Source: Cephalopachus bancanus (Eukaryota > Chordata > Mammalia > Primates > Tarsiidae). From it: a stretch of DNA of 64,000 nucleotides. The stretch lies in contig JAPVLO010000097.1 in the NCBI GenBank assembly GCA_027257055.1, positions 5,123,001 through 5,187,000 of the forward strand, in the 5' to 3' direction. A program made the translations under genes and the position numbers. The notes under the pieces are model-generated. The model was not told the DNA's origin. It did no database searches and was given only the letters and a program-made list of their open reading frames with translations. Of the stretch, positions 43,305-55,014 are shown in pieces. Every line of letters starts with the position of its first letter. Within the stretch, counting starts at the first letter, position 1.

Positions 43305-44360
43305 TCAGTTTTCCCAGTACCATTTACTGAGTAGATTCATGTCACCCCAGTGGTTGATGGTGGAGGCTTTGTCGAAGATAAGTTGGTTGAGAAATTCAGG
43401 TTTTGCTTCTGGAATCTTAATTCTATTCCATTGGTCTATATGCCTGTTCTTGTACCAATACCAAGCTATTTTGATGATTGTAGCTTTATAATAGAGTTTA
43501 AAGTCTGGGAGTGTGACATCTCCTGCTTTGCTTTTTCCTTTGCTGAGGATTGTTTTGGCTATTCCTGGTTGTTTATGTTTCCATATGAATTCCTGTATTG
43601 TTGTTTCTAGGTCTGAGAAGAATGTTGCTGGTAATTTAATGGGTATTGCATTAAATCTGTAGATTGCCTTAGGTAGAATGGACATCTTAGCAATGCTTAT
43701 TCTTCCAATCCATGAGCATGGAATATTTTCCACTCGTTTGTGTCATCTTTGATTTCTTTGAGCAGCGTTTTGTAGTTTTCATTGTAAAGTTCTTTCACAT
43801 GTCTGGTTAGGAAGATGCCAAGGTATTTCTTTTCTTTCCTTTTTTCTTCTTTTTGTGGTTATTGTGAATGGAATTGTGCATTTTATTTGGGTTTCTGTTT
43901 GTTTATTATTGGTGTGTAAAAATGCTATTGTCTTTTGCACATTTATTTTATACCCTGAGACTTTGCCAAAATCCTTTATCAGTGGAAGGAGGTTTTTGAC
44001 AGATTCACTTGGGTTTTCGATGTATAGAATCATGTCATCTGCAAAGAGGGATAACTTGATTTCCTCTATTCCTATTTGGATACCCCTGATTGCCTTCTCA
44101 TCTCTGATTGCTCTAGCTAGGACTTCCCAAACTATGTTGAACAGGAGGGGTGAAAGTGGGCATCGTTGTCTTGTTCCAGTTTTTAGGGGAAATGCTTCCA
44201 ATTTCTGTCTGTTTAGTAGTATGCTGACTGTGGGTTTCTTGTAGATGGTTCTTACTATTTTGAGGTATGTTACATCTATGCCTAAATGTCCAAGGGTTTT
44301 TATCAAGAAGGGGTGTTGTATTTTATCAAAAGCTTTCTCTGCATCTAGTGATATAATCAT
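43305..44360 (-). pseudogene. L1 ORF2 pseudogene: reverse transcriptase core and thumb
   Basis: The longest open frame of the window (193 codons, 43,779-44,360) is the L1 RT palm. It contains [10 protein letters not shown], a [14 protein letters not shown] block (the usual Gly before CPLSP is Arg), LFADDM with the catalytic Asp pair, and [13 protein letters not shown] frameshift follows near 43,779. The next frame (43,305-43,733) has [35 protein letters not shown] and [14 protein letters not shown], the RT thumb and C-terminal region. It is 5'-truncated and broken, so inactive. Confidence 0.92.
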
Positions 44361-44378
44361 GTGGTTTTTGTTGGAGTC

Positions 44379-44511
44379 TTTTTATTTATTGTAGAGATGA
44401 GGTCTTGCCAAAGTGCCCAGGCTGTACTTGAACCTGTGTGCTCAGGCAATTCCCTCACCTCGGCCTCCCAAAGTACTGGGATTATAGGCTTGAGCCACCA
44501 CACCCGGCCAG
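44379..44511 (-). mobile_element. Alu left arm abutting the L1 5' end
   Basis: The complement of an Alu left arm (CCTCGGCCTCCCAAAGTACTGG, GAGCCACCACACCCGGCC) lies directly after the truncated L1 5' end, in the same orientation. No gap is seen between them. It could be a template-switch chimera of Alu and L1 RNA or a separate insertion; I could not find convincing target repeats. Confidence 0.8.
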
Positions 44512-44514
44512 GCA

Positions 44515-46165
44515 CATTTATTTATAACCAATGTGAACATTTTTTGAAATTTAATTGTCAGGTTATTTAACTACCTTCTGACTGGGAGTAGAGGTTAGGT
44601 CTCAGGGAAAGGTAAAGAAGACAGGTAAGTTTTGAAGTAAAAAGAGAGAGAGAAGACACAAGAAAATATTAACATATGAAATACAGGGTAATAATAGTTG
44701 GTCATGAGAGTTTTAGTCAGACTATAGGATTGTTGTTTGTATCTTGGGTAAAAAGTAGGAATGGAAGATGGGACTGGAAAACTGGTGCAATATGATGATG
44801 GCCTGGCTCTGGGATATGTGGAAAAAGAGGGATGAGACGGTCTAACAGGACAAGGCTAGGCAAATGACCTGCAGTTACAAGGAAAGTCTTAGAATGCAGG
44901 ATTGCCACAAATCATCAGAGGAAGGAGAAGCTCAGTCAACCAGAGAACACAGAATGAGCAGGGCCTTGGAGGATTTCATACCATTGCTCTGCCGCAGGAT
45001 TCAGTGACTGATGTCTTGAGACTTGCCTAGTCCAGGCAGAGTGCTTGAGCAGTTACAATTGACCCCAGTGCCTCAGCTGGTAGATCATGACAGAGACTGT
45101 CAAGGCCACATATAATATGGTAGTTACCCTTAGTCTGGATGCATAGCAGGCTATGCCCTAGAAACATCACTTCTGGCCCCAACTGTTGAAATATTTCCAT
45201 TATTTGTCCATCCCTTTGGCATCTAAGTTTTGCTTTCTGGATTTGCTTTCTCTTTTTCAAATGAGGTGCCTCCCTAAGATTCTTACAGAACTGCCAAGCG
45301 TACTGGACAGTCTCCCATTCTGTGATTCTTCACAAACACAGCCCAAAGTGGCATTGTAATATCCAATCTCCCAGCTGTCCCTTCTGCTGATGGAAACTTT
45401 TGTGGCAGAGTGAAAATAGCTCAGCAAGTGATTTTAGGGTGGATGTGAAATTTCTGCTGCACTGCCAAAGGGGGATTTCTCAGGAGCTTTTCTCCATGTC
45501 AGTCTCCACAAACATCAAGTGGTGCCCAGTGGCAGCTGGGCTGACACTTATTGAATCTTCTCCTGTTTTTGCTTATGCTTAGACAAAGTTTTGGTGTCAG
45601 CATCTAGATTGTGTAGGGATAAAGAGGCGGTTATCTGACCCATCACCTTATCCCAGGTTCATGCAAGGGCAGCAGCAATTTCAGTTTGCCAAGTAGAGGT
45701 TCTGGAACATGTGGTGATAGAAAGCCCTTAGCTAAGGGAGAAATTACAGAGAGCGTATCCTGTTTCCTAGCTAGCTGAGCTGAATAAACTCTACATTTAG
45801 TGCATTTTTGGTGATAGATTATGGAGCAGCCAAAGAATAAAACGAGTCTTAAAGACAAAGCCATATGAGAAGGTTACCTGATTGGAAGATACATGGAAAA
45901 ATTTCAGAATAGATAGCTTGATATAGAATATAACTTTAGTGGAAATATAACTTTAGTGGAAAGGCCAGTGGAAATTGACATGTGATGGTATAACCTACAG
46001 AATCCATTTTGAGTTAGTGATGGACTGCACTGAATATTTTTAAAAATAGTTCCCATTCTGAAGAAACTGGTAACTACAAATGAATTTGGAAGACTATGGT
46101 GAGAGAGCTTGCCAGATATTTACCAAATAATTTCTTTTCTTCTTGACCGCACAGCTTGATTGCGT
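44515..46165. other. Unassigned non-coding sequence with a small tandem repeat
   Basis: No gene is identified. The stretch 45,000-45,900 is more GC-rich and less eroded than its neighbours, but I recognise no family in it. Two copies of AATATAACTTTAGTGGA lie in tandem at about 45,926-45,961. Confidence 0.4.
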
Positions 46166-46169
46166 TTCA

Positions 46170-46475
46170 CTGCCTTTCTCCTGTAGCCATGTGACTGACT
46201 TCCTGCAAATGAGAAGGGAGCATCAGTTACTTGCATCACCACAGATTAGCTAGAAAGAGGATCATCCCCCAAACAATCTTGAATACTTTCTGCTAAACAG
46301 GGCAGAGCCACAGTTTGGAAAGGCACTGGATTCCAGTGGACCATCACTTGGAAAAGAGCGAATTAGGAATGCTCAGTTTGGACTCTGCATAAGCAAGAAA
46401 TAAACATCAACTGGAGATGAACCTTGACACATTTTGGAGTTTTTTATAGCAGCTTAACTGATACAACTTTAGCCA
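46170..46475 (+). mobile_element. Degraded MLT1-like LTR (probable)
   Basis: AGCCATGTGACTGACTTCCTG, GGCAGAGCCACAGTTTGGAA, AAGCAAGAAATAAACATCAA, and an end like ATAGCAGCTTAACTGATACAAC follow the order of an old MaLR-type LTR (poly(A) signal AATAAA). Divergence is high. Confidence 0.5.
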
Positions 46476-46479
46476 ATAG

Positions 46480-47990
46480 CTTAACTAGTACAAACAATCC
46501 TTGCAAATCTTAGTGTGAAAAGTCAGTCATGTGTTTCTGGCAGTTTGGGATTTCTCAGAGTCAACTATAAGCACTATCCAGACAACCACATGGTTACACA
46601 ATGACAGGGCAGATAAAGAATTTGACCAAGTAAGAAGACACTGAGTAGCATGTTAATGAACTATTTTTCATTCTTATCTAATCAAACTTACTTGAGACTT
46701 TAAATGGTAGTGTATCATCTTAGAGCAGAATTCTCTAGACTGCAGTGGCCTGAATATTCAGGAATTGTTTACGTAATGCCATTTAGGTTTTTCATTACCC
46801 TGCATTTTTTCAAGGAAATGTGACTTATTCATTAATATGAAATTCCATAAAACCAAAGAAAAAATGTTTTTAGAATAGTTTTGCCTATTATTCCAAACTT
46901 GTTCTTCTTAACAACCTGTAGAGGGAAGCTCCTGCTGGTGTCCAGCTGCTCTGACTTTTGCCAGCTTGCAATCTTGGCCATTCAGCTGATACATTCAGGT
47001 AGGACAAAGCTTTCCTAGGTGATCTGTGTGATAGGAAGCAGGTGGTTAAATTTGAGACTTGGCAGAGACAAGGAAGAATAATCTCTGTCAAGGTCATAGG
47101 TTTTGGTGCTCTTTCTAAAGCAAGCAACTAGTCACAGAACCAATGTTTTAAATGATGTCTGGAGCTAGTGAATGAAAAAGGAGAAAAAAAAAAAAGGTTA
47201 CCTCCAGAATTCAAAGTAAATAAAAAGTTGAAGCACAGAGCAAAAGGACGTTCCATGAAGGTTCTTGCCTGGCTTTGGATATGCACAGATCCCTGGACAA
47301 ACACAATACAAAGTTCCTGAGCCTTTTGGGCCCAGGAAGTGAATTTCCGAGGGGGAGGCATGACTATTGATTCATGCTCCTTGACTCTTGCAAAGGGGCC
47401 TTCTCTCATTCCAAATATTAAAACTATCCTTCCCCTTTCAGTACTTTGTCTGTAGTCTGGCTTCAAATAGTTTGGTTTCCAAAAGTACCACTAAGGCATG
47501 CTAGAATATATATGCATGTATGTATGTATATTTTCACATGTTATTATATATGGCTAATGCTAAATGCCAAGTCAAAACACATAAAAACAGTACCAAAGGA
47601 AACATAAAGAAACATATGTATATCTAATATATACATATGTCTAATGCTTTCAAAGACACAGTTCCACAGGCTTGAATGCTTTGTGCCAGTCCATTTTTGC
47701 TTCCCAGGATAATCATTCTAAAGACTGCTTTACTTGGAAAACTGCTTCACCTGCTGAGCCTTTCTGGCCTCCATGTGTTGCATGTCTGTTGCTTTCATAG
47801 GCAGGGCCAAGAGAAAGGCCAATTGAATAAGGCCTTTTTCTCATTGGCAGCGTCTTTCTTAATTATTCTAAATGTTAATTGTGAGATTTTTAATCAGTTT
47901 CCAGAAGTTGCTATGATTTGAGTCATTTGAAAATGATTGATTTCTAAACCTTCTTGATAAGTCACAGAAAAAAAAATCTTTGTTATGAAA
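46480..47990. other. Unassigned non-coding sequence
   Basis: No gene is recognised. AT-rich simple patches (ATATATGCATGTATGTATGT) occur near 47,505-47,535. The 112-codon reverse frame at 47,128-47,466 has no motif and is not supported. Confidence 0.4.
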
Positions 47991-47997
47991 TTGTTTA

Positions 47998-48130
47998 AAG
48001 TTTTCTTTGTACACCAAGATTTGATCTTTTCTTGTTAGTTTCATTGATATATAAACATATATAAGGTTTTCTGTGTACACCAGTATCTGATCATTTCTTG
48101 TAACTATTTCATAGATATATAAAAATATAT
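47998..48130. repeat. Two tandem copies of a ~66-bp unit
   Basis: Copy 1 (47,998-48,062) has TTTTCTTTGTACACCAAG...GATATATAAACATATAT and copy 2 (48,063-48,130) has GTTTTCTGTGTACACCAGT...GATATATAAAAATATAT. Differences at several positions suggest an old duplication. Confidence 0.85.
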
Positions 48131-48239
48131 GATCTCTATTTAAAGGATATGATAAGTCTATATTTTTTAAATCGAGCTTGCCAATTGATTTATCCTATTT
48201 CTTTATGTTAATAACATTAAAAAATTTCTCTGTGGAAAT

Positions 48240-48556
48240 TTATTTATTTATTTATTTATTTATTTATTCATTCATTCATTCAATCAGGGTCTCGCTCTGA
48301 CACCAAGGCTGGATTGCAGTTGCACCATCATGGCTCACTGCAGCCTCCAAGGGATCCTCCTATGTCAGCCTCCTGAGTAGCTGGAACTACAGGCATGTGC
48401 CATCACATTTGGCCTTTTTTTTGTCTTGATTTTTATTGTAGAGGTGAAGTCTCACTATACTGTCCAGGATGGTCTCAAACTCCGGGGTTCATAGCAGTCC
48501 TCCTGCCTCAGCCTCTCAAAGTGCTGGTATGACAGGTATGAGCCACCATGCCCAGA
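48240..48556 (-). mobile_element. Old Alu, reverse, with (TTTA)n tail
   Basis: The tail reads (TTTA)n then (TTCA)n on the + strand (48,240-48,283), followed by GGTCTCGCTCTGACACCAAG. The second part has CTCAGCCTCTCAAAGTGCTGG and GAGCCACCATGCCCAG. It is diverged and old. Confidence 0.9.
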
Positions 48557-48559
48557 GTA

Positions 48560-49150
48560 AATTTTTAAATTCATATATAATATTTGTTAAAATACTGAGA
48601 TACTTAATTCGTGTAATACCTTTGGGTTCTTATTATTTATATCTAGTTAATTTCCTCTGTTTATGTTTGACTTGGACTTTCCGTCCAGATGCTACAGTTC
48701 TCAGTTGATGGCCACATGTGAGGCTATAGAGAAGTATGGGCCTGCAAGTCATCACCATTTTACAGACACAGGAGGAAGCCTCACTGCCCCCTTAGGGTGC
48801 TAAGGTCACCCTCTCCCAGGATCAGAGGTTAGGGGACACACTCTTGCATAGCTCCTTGGGGTCAGGGGACCCAGCACCTCCTCCCTAAAAACCATCTGGG
48901 TTGGTGTTGGCTTCTCATCAGGGACCATCGATCTCCTTCAGCTAAGCTCTTTCCAGCAAACTAGTCATTTTGATCGACGTCCACCCTGAACTTCCTCTTG
49001 ACCTGAGAATGTTCTGCCCCCAGTCTTTCACCCAGATCCCAGAGGAGCCTTAGGTTCCTTCACAAGCTCTGAGTCCCCCTCAAGGCACATGACTATGTCA
49101 TCCTGTCTGTGGGGTGGGGGGAGGGCAAGAGAGTCACATTTACTTTTATT
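48560..49150. other. Unassigned non-coding sequence
   Basis: No gene or repeat is recognised; it is GC-richer than average. Confidence 0.45.
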
Positions 49151-49212
49151 ATTTTTAAAATTTTTAATTGTGATAAAACACACATAACATAAAATTTGCC
49201 TTCTTAACCATT
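49150..49212 (-). repeat. Ancient L1 3' tip
   Basis: ATTGTGATAAAACACACATAAC followed by ATAAAATTTGCCTTCTTAACC matches a mammalian-wide L1/LTR end. The younger L1 at 49,215 begins just after. Confidence 0.4.
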
Positions 49213-49214
49213 TT

Positions 49215-49636
49215 TTTCTTCTTTTTTTAACTTTCAACCTTTTTATTTTAAAGATGTGAGATACAAGTCAGGGTTAGATATACAAACGCTCATTATGCAG
49301 ATACCCTTGCTGATGAGGTATGCCGCTCCCCTGGCAGTTTCCCTCAACTGACAATCCCATACCTCCTCCCCAGGCAGTTTCCCACTACTGCCAGCCCCTT
49401 TCTTATAGTAGTATGATAATTGTTTAAGGTCCGCTTATGAGTGAGAACATATGGTACTCTGTTCTTTGTTTCTGTGCTAGATCACTGAGTATGATAGACT
49501 CTAAATCTATCCAAGTTGCTGCAAAGTTCATATGTTTGTCCTTCTTTACCAACCATGCTGCCCATCAAAACCGGACTGGAAAAAAAAAATAGTGGTACAT
49601 ATACACAATGGAATATTATGCAGTCATAAAAAAAAG
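49215..49636 (-). mobile_element. 5'-inverted (twin-primed) young L1 remnant
   Basis: Bases 49,215-49,547 are the complement of the same young L1 3' end as at 24.9 and 41.8 kb (TTTTATTTTAAAGATGTGAG, CATTATGCAGATACCCTTGC, TATGAGTGAGAACATATGG, ATCCAAGTTGCTGCAAAGTT). From about 49,548 the L1 reads on the + strand instead: CCAACCATGCTGCCCATCAA, ACATATACACAATGGAATAT and TATGCAGTCATAAAAAAAAG. This is the ORF2 end next to the join. A 5' piece inverted against the 3' piece is the mark of twin priming. Confidence 0.85.
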
Positions 49637-49639
49637 AGA

Positions 49640-52600
49640 GAAAGTCACATTAATCCCATCTTCTTCAGCTTGACTTTCTGTCTTGGCAACATACTCTTTT
49701 CTCAGACAATTGACTGAATGAGTTCTAAACCAATCAATGACCTTAACGTCCACAACATAGGAATTATGCCCCGTTGTCAATAGAAGGATGATTCTAGATG
49801 AAGGGCAAAGTGTTTCACTCATGCTCCCTCCAGTTTCCTCCCCTTCATCATTCAGAGCATCAGCTGCAGACATTGTTTTAAGTTATAAGATTATTTCACC
49901 TTAAAAAACTAAGTGAAAAGAAAAAATAATCTGTGGTGATGACTATGGCTTTCCAGATCCTTCTGAATATGTAAAATTTATCAACTGCTAGCTCAAATTT
50001 CTCTTCCCTCTGGTCTAACAAAGAAAATAATGACTGTCTAAGCATGTAAGCTTGTTCTCCTCCCCTCCCCCATATATATATGCTTATGTCATGCAGGGGT
50101 GAAAAAATCCTGCTTTTGATCATAATATTGCTCGAGAATGTCATTTGATAATACAGAAAGCTCACAAACTATTTGGATAATGATTTCTAATATAACTTGT
50201 CAGTGAAATATGAAAATCATTTCTTGTTACCCTTTTGTACTAATTTTATCTTACATTTATTTAGTCAGCAGCAAAGACTTTCAGAGGAGATTGTTTCCCA
50301 CTGATTAATTCCCAGTTCTAACAGTTAGATCACCAGATGATATATAGTGATATTTTCTTAACAGTGCATTTTTACAGAAATGAAGATTTATATATCAGCA
50401 GACTTATTTAAGAAGTCTCATAAATGTGAGGGGAATTGGATGCACATTTTGTCAATGGCCTGTTGATTCTTATCCTAAGAAACACAGAGACTGTCAGCAC
50501 CAGGGTTACCTATGAATAGAGGGAAGCTTATTTCTGTCCTCTATAACTAATTTAACCTCCCTTGGCCCTCTCCTTTTGATCCTGCCTCTGTTCACCTTTA
50601 CCACTCATTCTGGGCTCAGAATTTACTAAAAACTTCAGATGCCCCCAAAGTAACTTCTGAATAGCTGCCCAGCTTCTTAGATAGCAGGTCTCCCATAACC
50701 CTCCCTCCTTAGTACTTAGCTCAGTTTAGAGTACCAGAGCACATTTTCTTCATGCACACAGAGTTCTTAACAGATACTCTAAAATAATGTGAGTTGGTAG
50801 TTTATATAGGGCGTTACTCCTTTCAACAGTATTTGCATTTTTTTTTAGCTTGAATAAAGCAAATCCTAGGATTATTGTAAGCATTAACGGCCGGTGAGGA
50901 TGTATTTGTGTTTGGAGATGAGTCAGCAGAGGGAAAGAGAAGAGATGTGTCTGCAGTCTTCTCTAAATCTCAATCTCTAGATTTATCTGCTTCTTTGAGT
51001 ATGGACTTGTCCTTAGGTATCATTCTGAGAGGCTAACTGTCTCATTATCTTTTCTTAATGTTGAATGTTTTTTTCTTTGGTGATAATTATAATACTTATT
51101 GTACCATAATGATTTTTAACTTTCCACAGTTCCTGCACATTGTTATCTCATTTTATTTGCAGTGTCAGTAGCAGCAGCAGCAAATCATGGGACTCTACCA
51201 TTGTCCTGATACTTGGACGATTTTTGTGATGAAAGTCCATGAGTAAGAACCTAACCCTATTCAGTCACTCACAAAGATAAAGAAACTTTATTTTTAATCT
51301 AGGTATAGAGAAAAATTGGTGCACTGAGGGAACTTTTACCCATACAAAAACTATCACTTCTTAGTCTGGTCTGACCTCTGCGTAGCCATACAGTCATGCA
51401 AAAAGGTATTTTTCCCTTTTCCCAGGAGAAAAGATGTAATTTTAAAAATAGAAAGAAGAGATAATAGAAAGACAATAGAAAAAAATCATGTCATCTCTTT
51501 CTCTTCTTCCCTGTCTTTCTTTCTAATACCCAGTGTAAATGCTGAAAAAAGAATCCAAACTTCTAAAAGGAAGAATTCACAATTCTCAGGCATAAATCTC
51601 TAGTCAGGCAGACACTCTATCTCATTCTAAGCAAGAGTGGCACCCTTAGGAGATAAGAATTGTATAGGATTATGCAAAAGATTGCAGGCCAAAAGAGGAG
51701 CATTTAAACATATTAGGTAATCCCAAACAGATGTTGTTAGAATCAAAATCAGTCTCTGTTTCTTAAGCAGAAAAAGGGTCTTGAGCCGGCCCTTCTTTGA
51801 TGGATCCCAAGTGACAATCCACACTGCTCTGGCACTGATCACATCCCTAAAATGTAAGACGCCATTCCCCAAAGGCAGTCAGAGTTCTGTGGTTACAGAC
51901 AACCTCTCTGTAAGTAGATAATGCAATATCCAGCACGCTTTTTTCTAAGTCTTTTGAGGGGGGGATAAAGAAAGCTAGTATTTACTTACCTTAATGCTTG
52001 ACTGAAGTAAATACACTTAATACATAATTATAACACTAAGTTGTCAATTAAACATGACAGATATTTCTTGGTTGGAATTGTGCTGGAACACAAGGTAATC
52101 CCAACTGTCACTGAGCAACCATATTAAACTCGGCATCCAAAGAAGGTTTTCCCTCTAAGGCTCCTCACATGTTACAGTGAAATTCCAAAGGGCTTTATCA
52201 GTTAATTACAAGACAAATACTGACACATGCACAATACTTAACAATTTAACCGGCAATAACACTGAGCAAAAAAAAAAAAAAAAAGTTTGTTGAAATTGAA
52301 TATATAGAATAATATGATTTTGGCTCATTCTTGATGAATAATAAGGAAAAGTGTCACATGGAGGAAAGTAGAGTAACTAGAGTTTCTCCCCGAGGCTTCA
52401 AGGTGAATGTCCACTGACCCCAGAGATGGTTTGACCTTGAGAAGTGATATTTTTCAGTCCATGACTAGTCTGTTTATTAGCTTTACCTTTAGCGTTCAGG
52501 GATTGGTTTTGTATTAAAACATTGATGGGATTGGCTAAACGGAAAAGTAAATACAAAGATTGATGAACATTGCTTGGCTATGCTTGATATTCATGGAATT

Positions 52601-53680
52601 ATCTTCTTTATTATTGAAGAATGTTGATAGAACTAATTACACCAGCATATCTTCGAGTCCCTTGGAGCTGTTTAAACAAAGGGAAGTAGCAATAATTGTA
52701 GACAGCAGAAAGAAATGAATTTCGAGGCTGAAGTCAACAAACCAAATACTTCAGCTGGAGCCCAAACCCAGACACAATAATAAGGGCGGCAATTTCTCTC
52801 TGCAACCCTGGTTCACACAGTGTAAACCCAATAAGCAAGAAGAGGCAGAACAAGACTCAGAGCTAAAGTGCAAACAACAGCAGCTTTGCAAGTTGGGAAG
52901 TTTGCAAGCTGAAATGTCTGGCCAATAGCTCTGTCACTACCATCAGTCTGAGGAATGTGCAGCAGCCGGGTCAGGACAGGCCGGGACGTTCAGAGCAGCT
53001 CTTGGTGTTTTAGAATCCCTATGGAGGCTGAAACTTCTCGCGGGCACTGGATTCATTATTCCTAGTAGGAAGATAGGAGTCATATTACATATATTACATT
53101 ATATTGAGTTAAACAACAACAAAATAAAAGCTCTGGGAAAATAAATAAAGTTTCCTAAGTGAGGCACTGAGAAAGTGGTGTAGAGTTAATGCCTAAATAG
53201 GAAAACAGTATTTGGTGATCTTGGCAAAATGATGAAATATGATAAAGCTTACTGATGTGTACTTAAGGCTAGCTTCTCATGACATTAAAGATAAAACCAC
53301 CGAAGCAAAACAATGAAAGGCCACCAAACAATGAGTGAGGGCACTGACCATTCTTCATTTTTTAAAATGATTGTTGCTTTGTTAAAATTAATATAGTAAA
53401 GTGTGATTATTGTGATATATTGGGTGGTAAAAGTATTCAAATACTAAGGTGGCTGAATTTTAAAGACTGATTTCTGACTACAATTTGCTCTTTTTCAACA
53501 TGGCCTGATAGCAGGTCCATTCATTCTTATCATACCTTGCCCCTAACTTCAGACAAAAGTATTATTTTCCTCTTCTGAACTCTTAGGTACTTGCATTATT
53601 TTACTGGATTTTTTTTATTAATCAATTTCTTTTATGCTGCTTTATGTTATGCTTTTAGTTTTGCCACTTATGTTTCCCAT
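49640..53680. other. Unassigned non-coding sequence
   Basis: I recognise no gene or repeat in this 4-kb stretch. An A16 run is near 52,268. The 52,640-52,960 part has unusually little repeat character and even base use; it may hold conserved non-coding DNA, but I cannot test that. Confidence 0.4.
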
Positions 53681-53689
53681 GAACAGTAG

Positions 53690-53800
53690 ATTTCTTGAAG
53701 GTAATGTCTGGATCATATTCATTTTTGAATCCTGGTTGCACTAGTCAAATGCCCATAGTTAGCACTCAGTAAGTGCTTTTTGAAACAATGAATGGAAGGG
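53690..53800 (+). repeat. LINE-2 3' end
   Basis: ATTTCTTGAAGGTAATGTCTGG, GAATCCTGGTTGCACTAGTC and AGCACTCAGTAAGTGCTTTTTG match L2. Confidence 0.7.
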
Positions 53801-53804
53801 CATC

Positions 53805-54810
53805 CAGAAAATATTACACTAAGGTTGATTCAGTGCAATAACAATAAAGTGATAATTAAGTTACAATGAAATCACAAGAAAATCACAAAGGAAATGTGAC
53901 ATCATGTGACATGCCCTTTAGTTTTCTCATAGAAACTAGAATAGATTATAAATAAATAAAATATACACCTTCATTACCATGTGTCTTAATTTTTTTTAAA
54001 AGGCAAGCTCTATTTACACAAATAGACTATTCCAGATTCTGTGTCTCACATGTACACTCATCATAGTGAATCCTAGAATAGCCAGAAAAAATATAGGATA
54101 TTTAGTTAAAGTTTGAATTTCAGACAATCAATATATAAATTTTTATAGAACTAACTCTTTAGTATAAGAATATTCCAAATGTTGCACAGACCATACTTAT
54201 ATTAAAATTATTTATACTGAACATTATACATTGTTTGTTTGAAACTCTGATTTCCTTATGCTAAACAATTATTTGTTGTTTATCTGAAATTCATATTCAA
54301 CTATACTTCTAGCATTTTAATTAGCGAAATCTAGCAACCTCAGTCATGATGGAAAAATTAAAGAACCAAATAGAATACCTGTGGCACAAATAGAGCAATG
54401 TAAAATCCTTGTTTGCTCACATCTGGCCAAATGTCTAAGCTTGTTGTATCCTCTTCCTGAAGAAAGCAACACAAGAGACTTCCACTTCTTCCAGAGCTGC
54501 ACAGATGAGGTGTGCTGATAGCTCTCCAAAAGCATATCTGCCTGGCTGCACTTTTTTTTCTCTAGATGCTTATGGGGCGTTATTTAAAATGAAACCAGCG
54601 AGAAGGAACCAGATGTTTCAGCTGAATAAAATGTTATTTTCTGACTGAAGGCCTAGATTTCATAATCTGGGAGCAATAAGGCAGATCTCTTTTCAGTTGG
54701 AATTTCAGAAGGGGAAGGGTTGGGAGAGAACCTCTGAGGGGTGGGGAAGAGGAAAAGACAAATCTGTAGAGGGCATGGTAGGGAGTGGGGGAAGATCCAG
54801 AAGGCCCAAT
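53805..54810. other. Unassigned non-coding sequence
   Basis: No gene or repeat is recognised. Confidence 0.45.
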
Positions 54811-54814
54811 AGCC

Positions 54815-55010
54815 CCCCAGCACTAGTCATTGTTCTACTTAGTTGCTACATGACTTCAGCAAGTCACTTATGCTCTCTTGCCTTTAATATTGTCACTTGC
54901 AAAATAATAAAGATCACTGTATCTATCCTTCAGGTTAGTCATGTGCATATTAAATGAGCTTATCTTTTTACTAGCATATGGTAAGTACTCAAGAAATGGC
55001 AATTTCTGTT
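54815..55010 (+). repeat. MIR SINE, forward
   Basis: GTTGCTACATGACTTCAGCAA, TGTCACTTGCAAAATAATAAAG and ATATGGTAAGTACTCAAGAAA follow the MIR order. Confidence 0.65.
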
Positions 55011-55014
55011 TTTG

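Larger units (their letters stand above)
41795..44378 (-). mobile_element. 5'-truncated young L1, split by an Alu
   Basis: On the - strand it begins inside ORF2, just before the [13 protein letters not shown] block (44,360), and runs to the 3'UTR (TTTTAAAATTGTGGGGTGCA on the + strand at 41,824). It belongs to the same L1 family as the element at 24.9-30.5 kb. An Alu (42,514-42,804) is inserted in its ORF2 3' part. The L1 is about 2.3 kb without the Alu. Confidence 0.92.

Noticed and set aside
43779..44360. 193-codon open frame as a host gene
   Set aside because: It is L1 reverse transcriptase (FADD motif, DAEKAF, KINVQK) in a truncated, broken element, so it is listed as a pseudogene.
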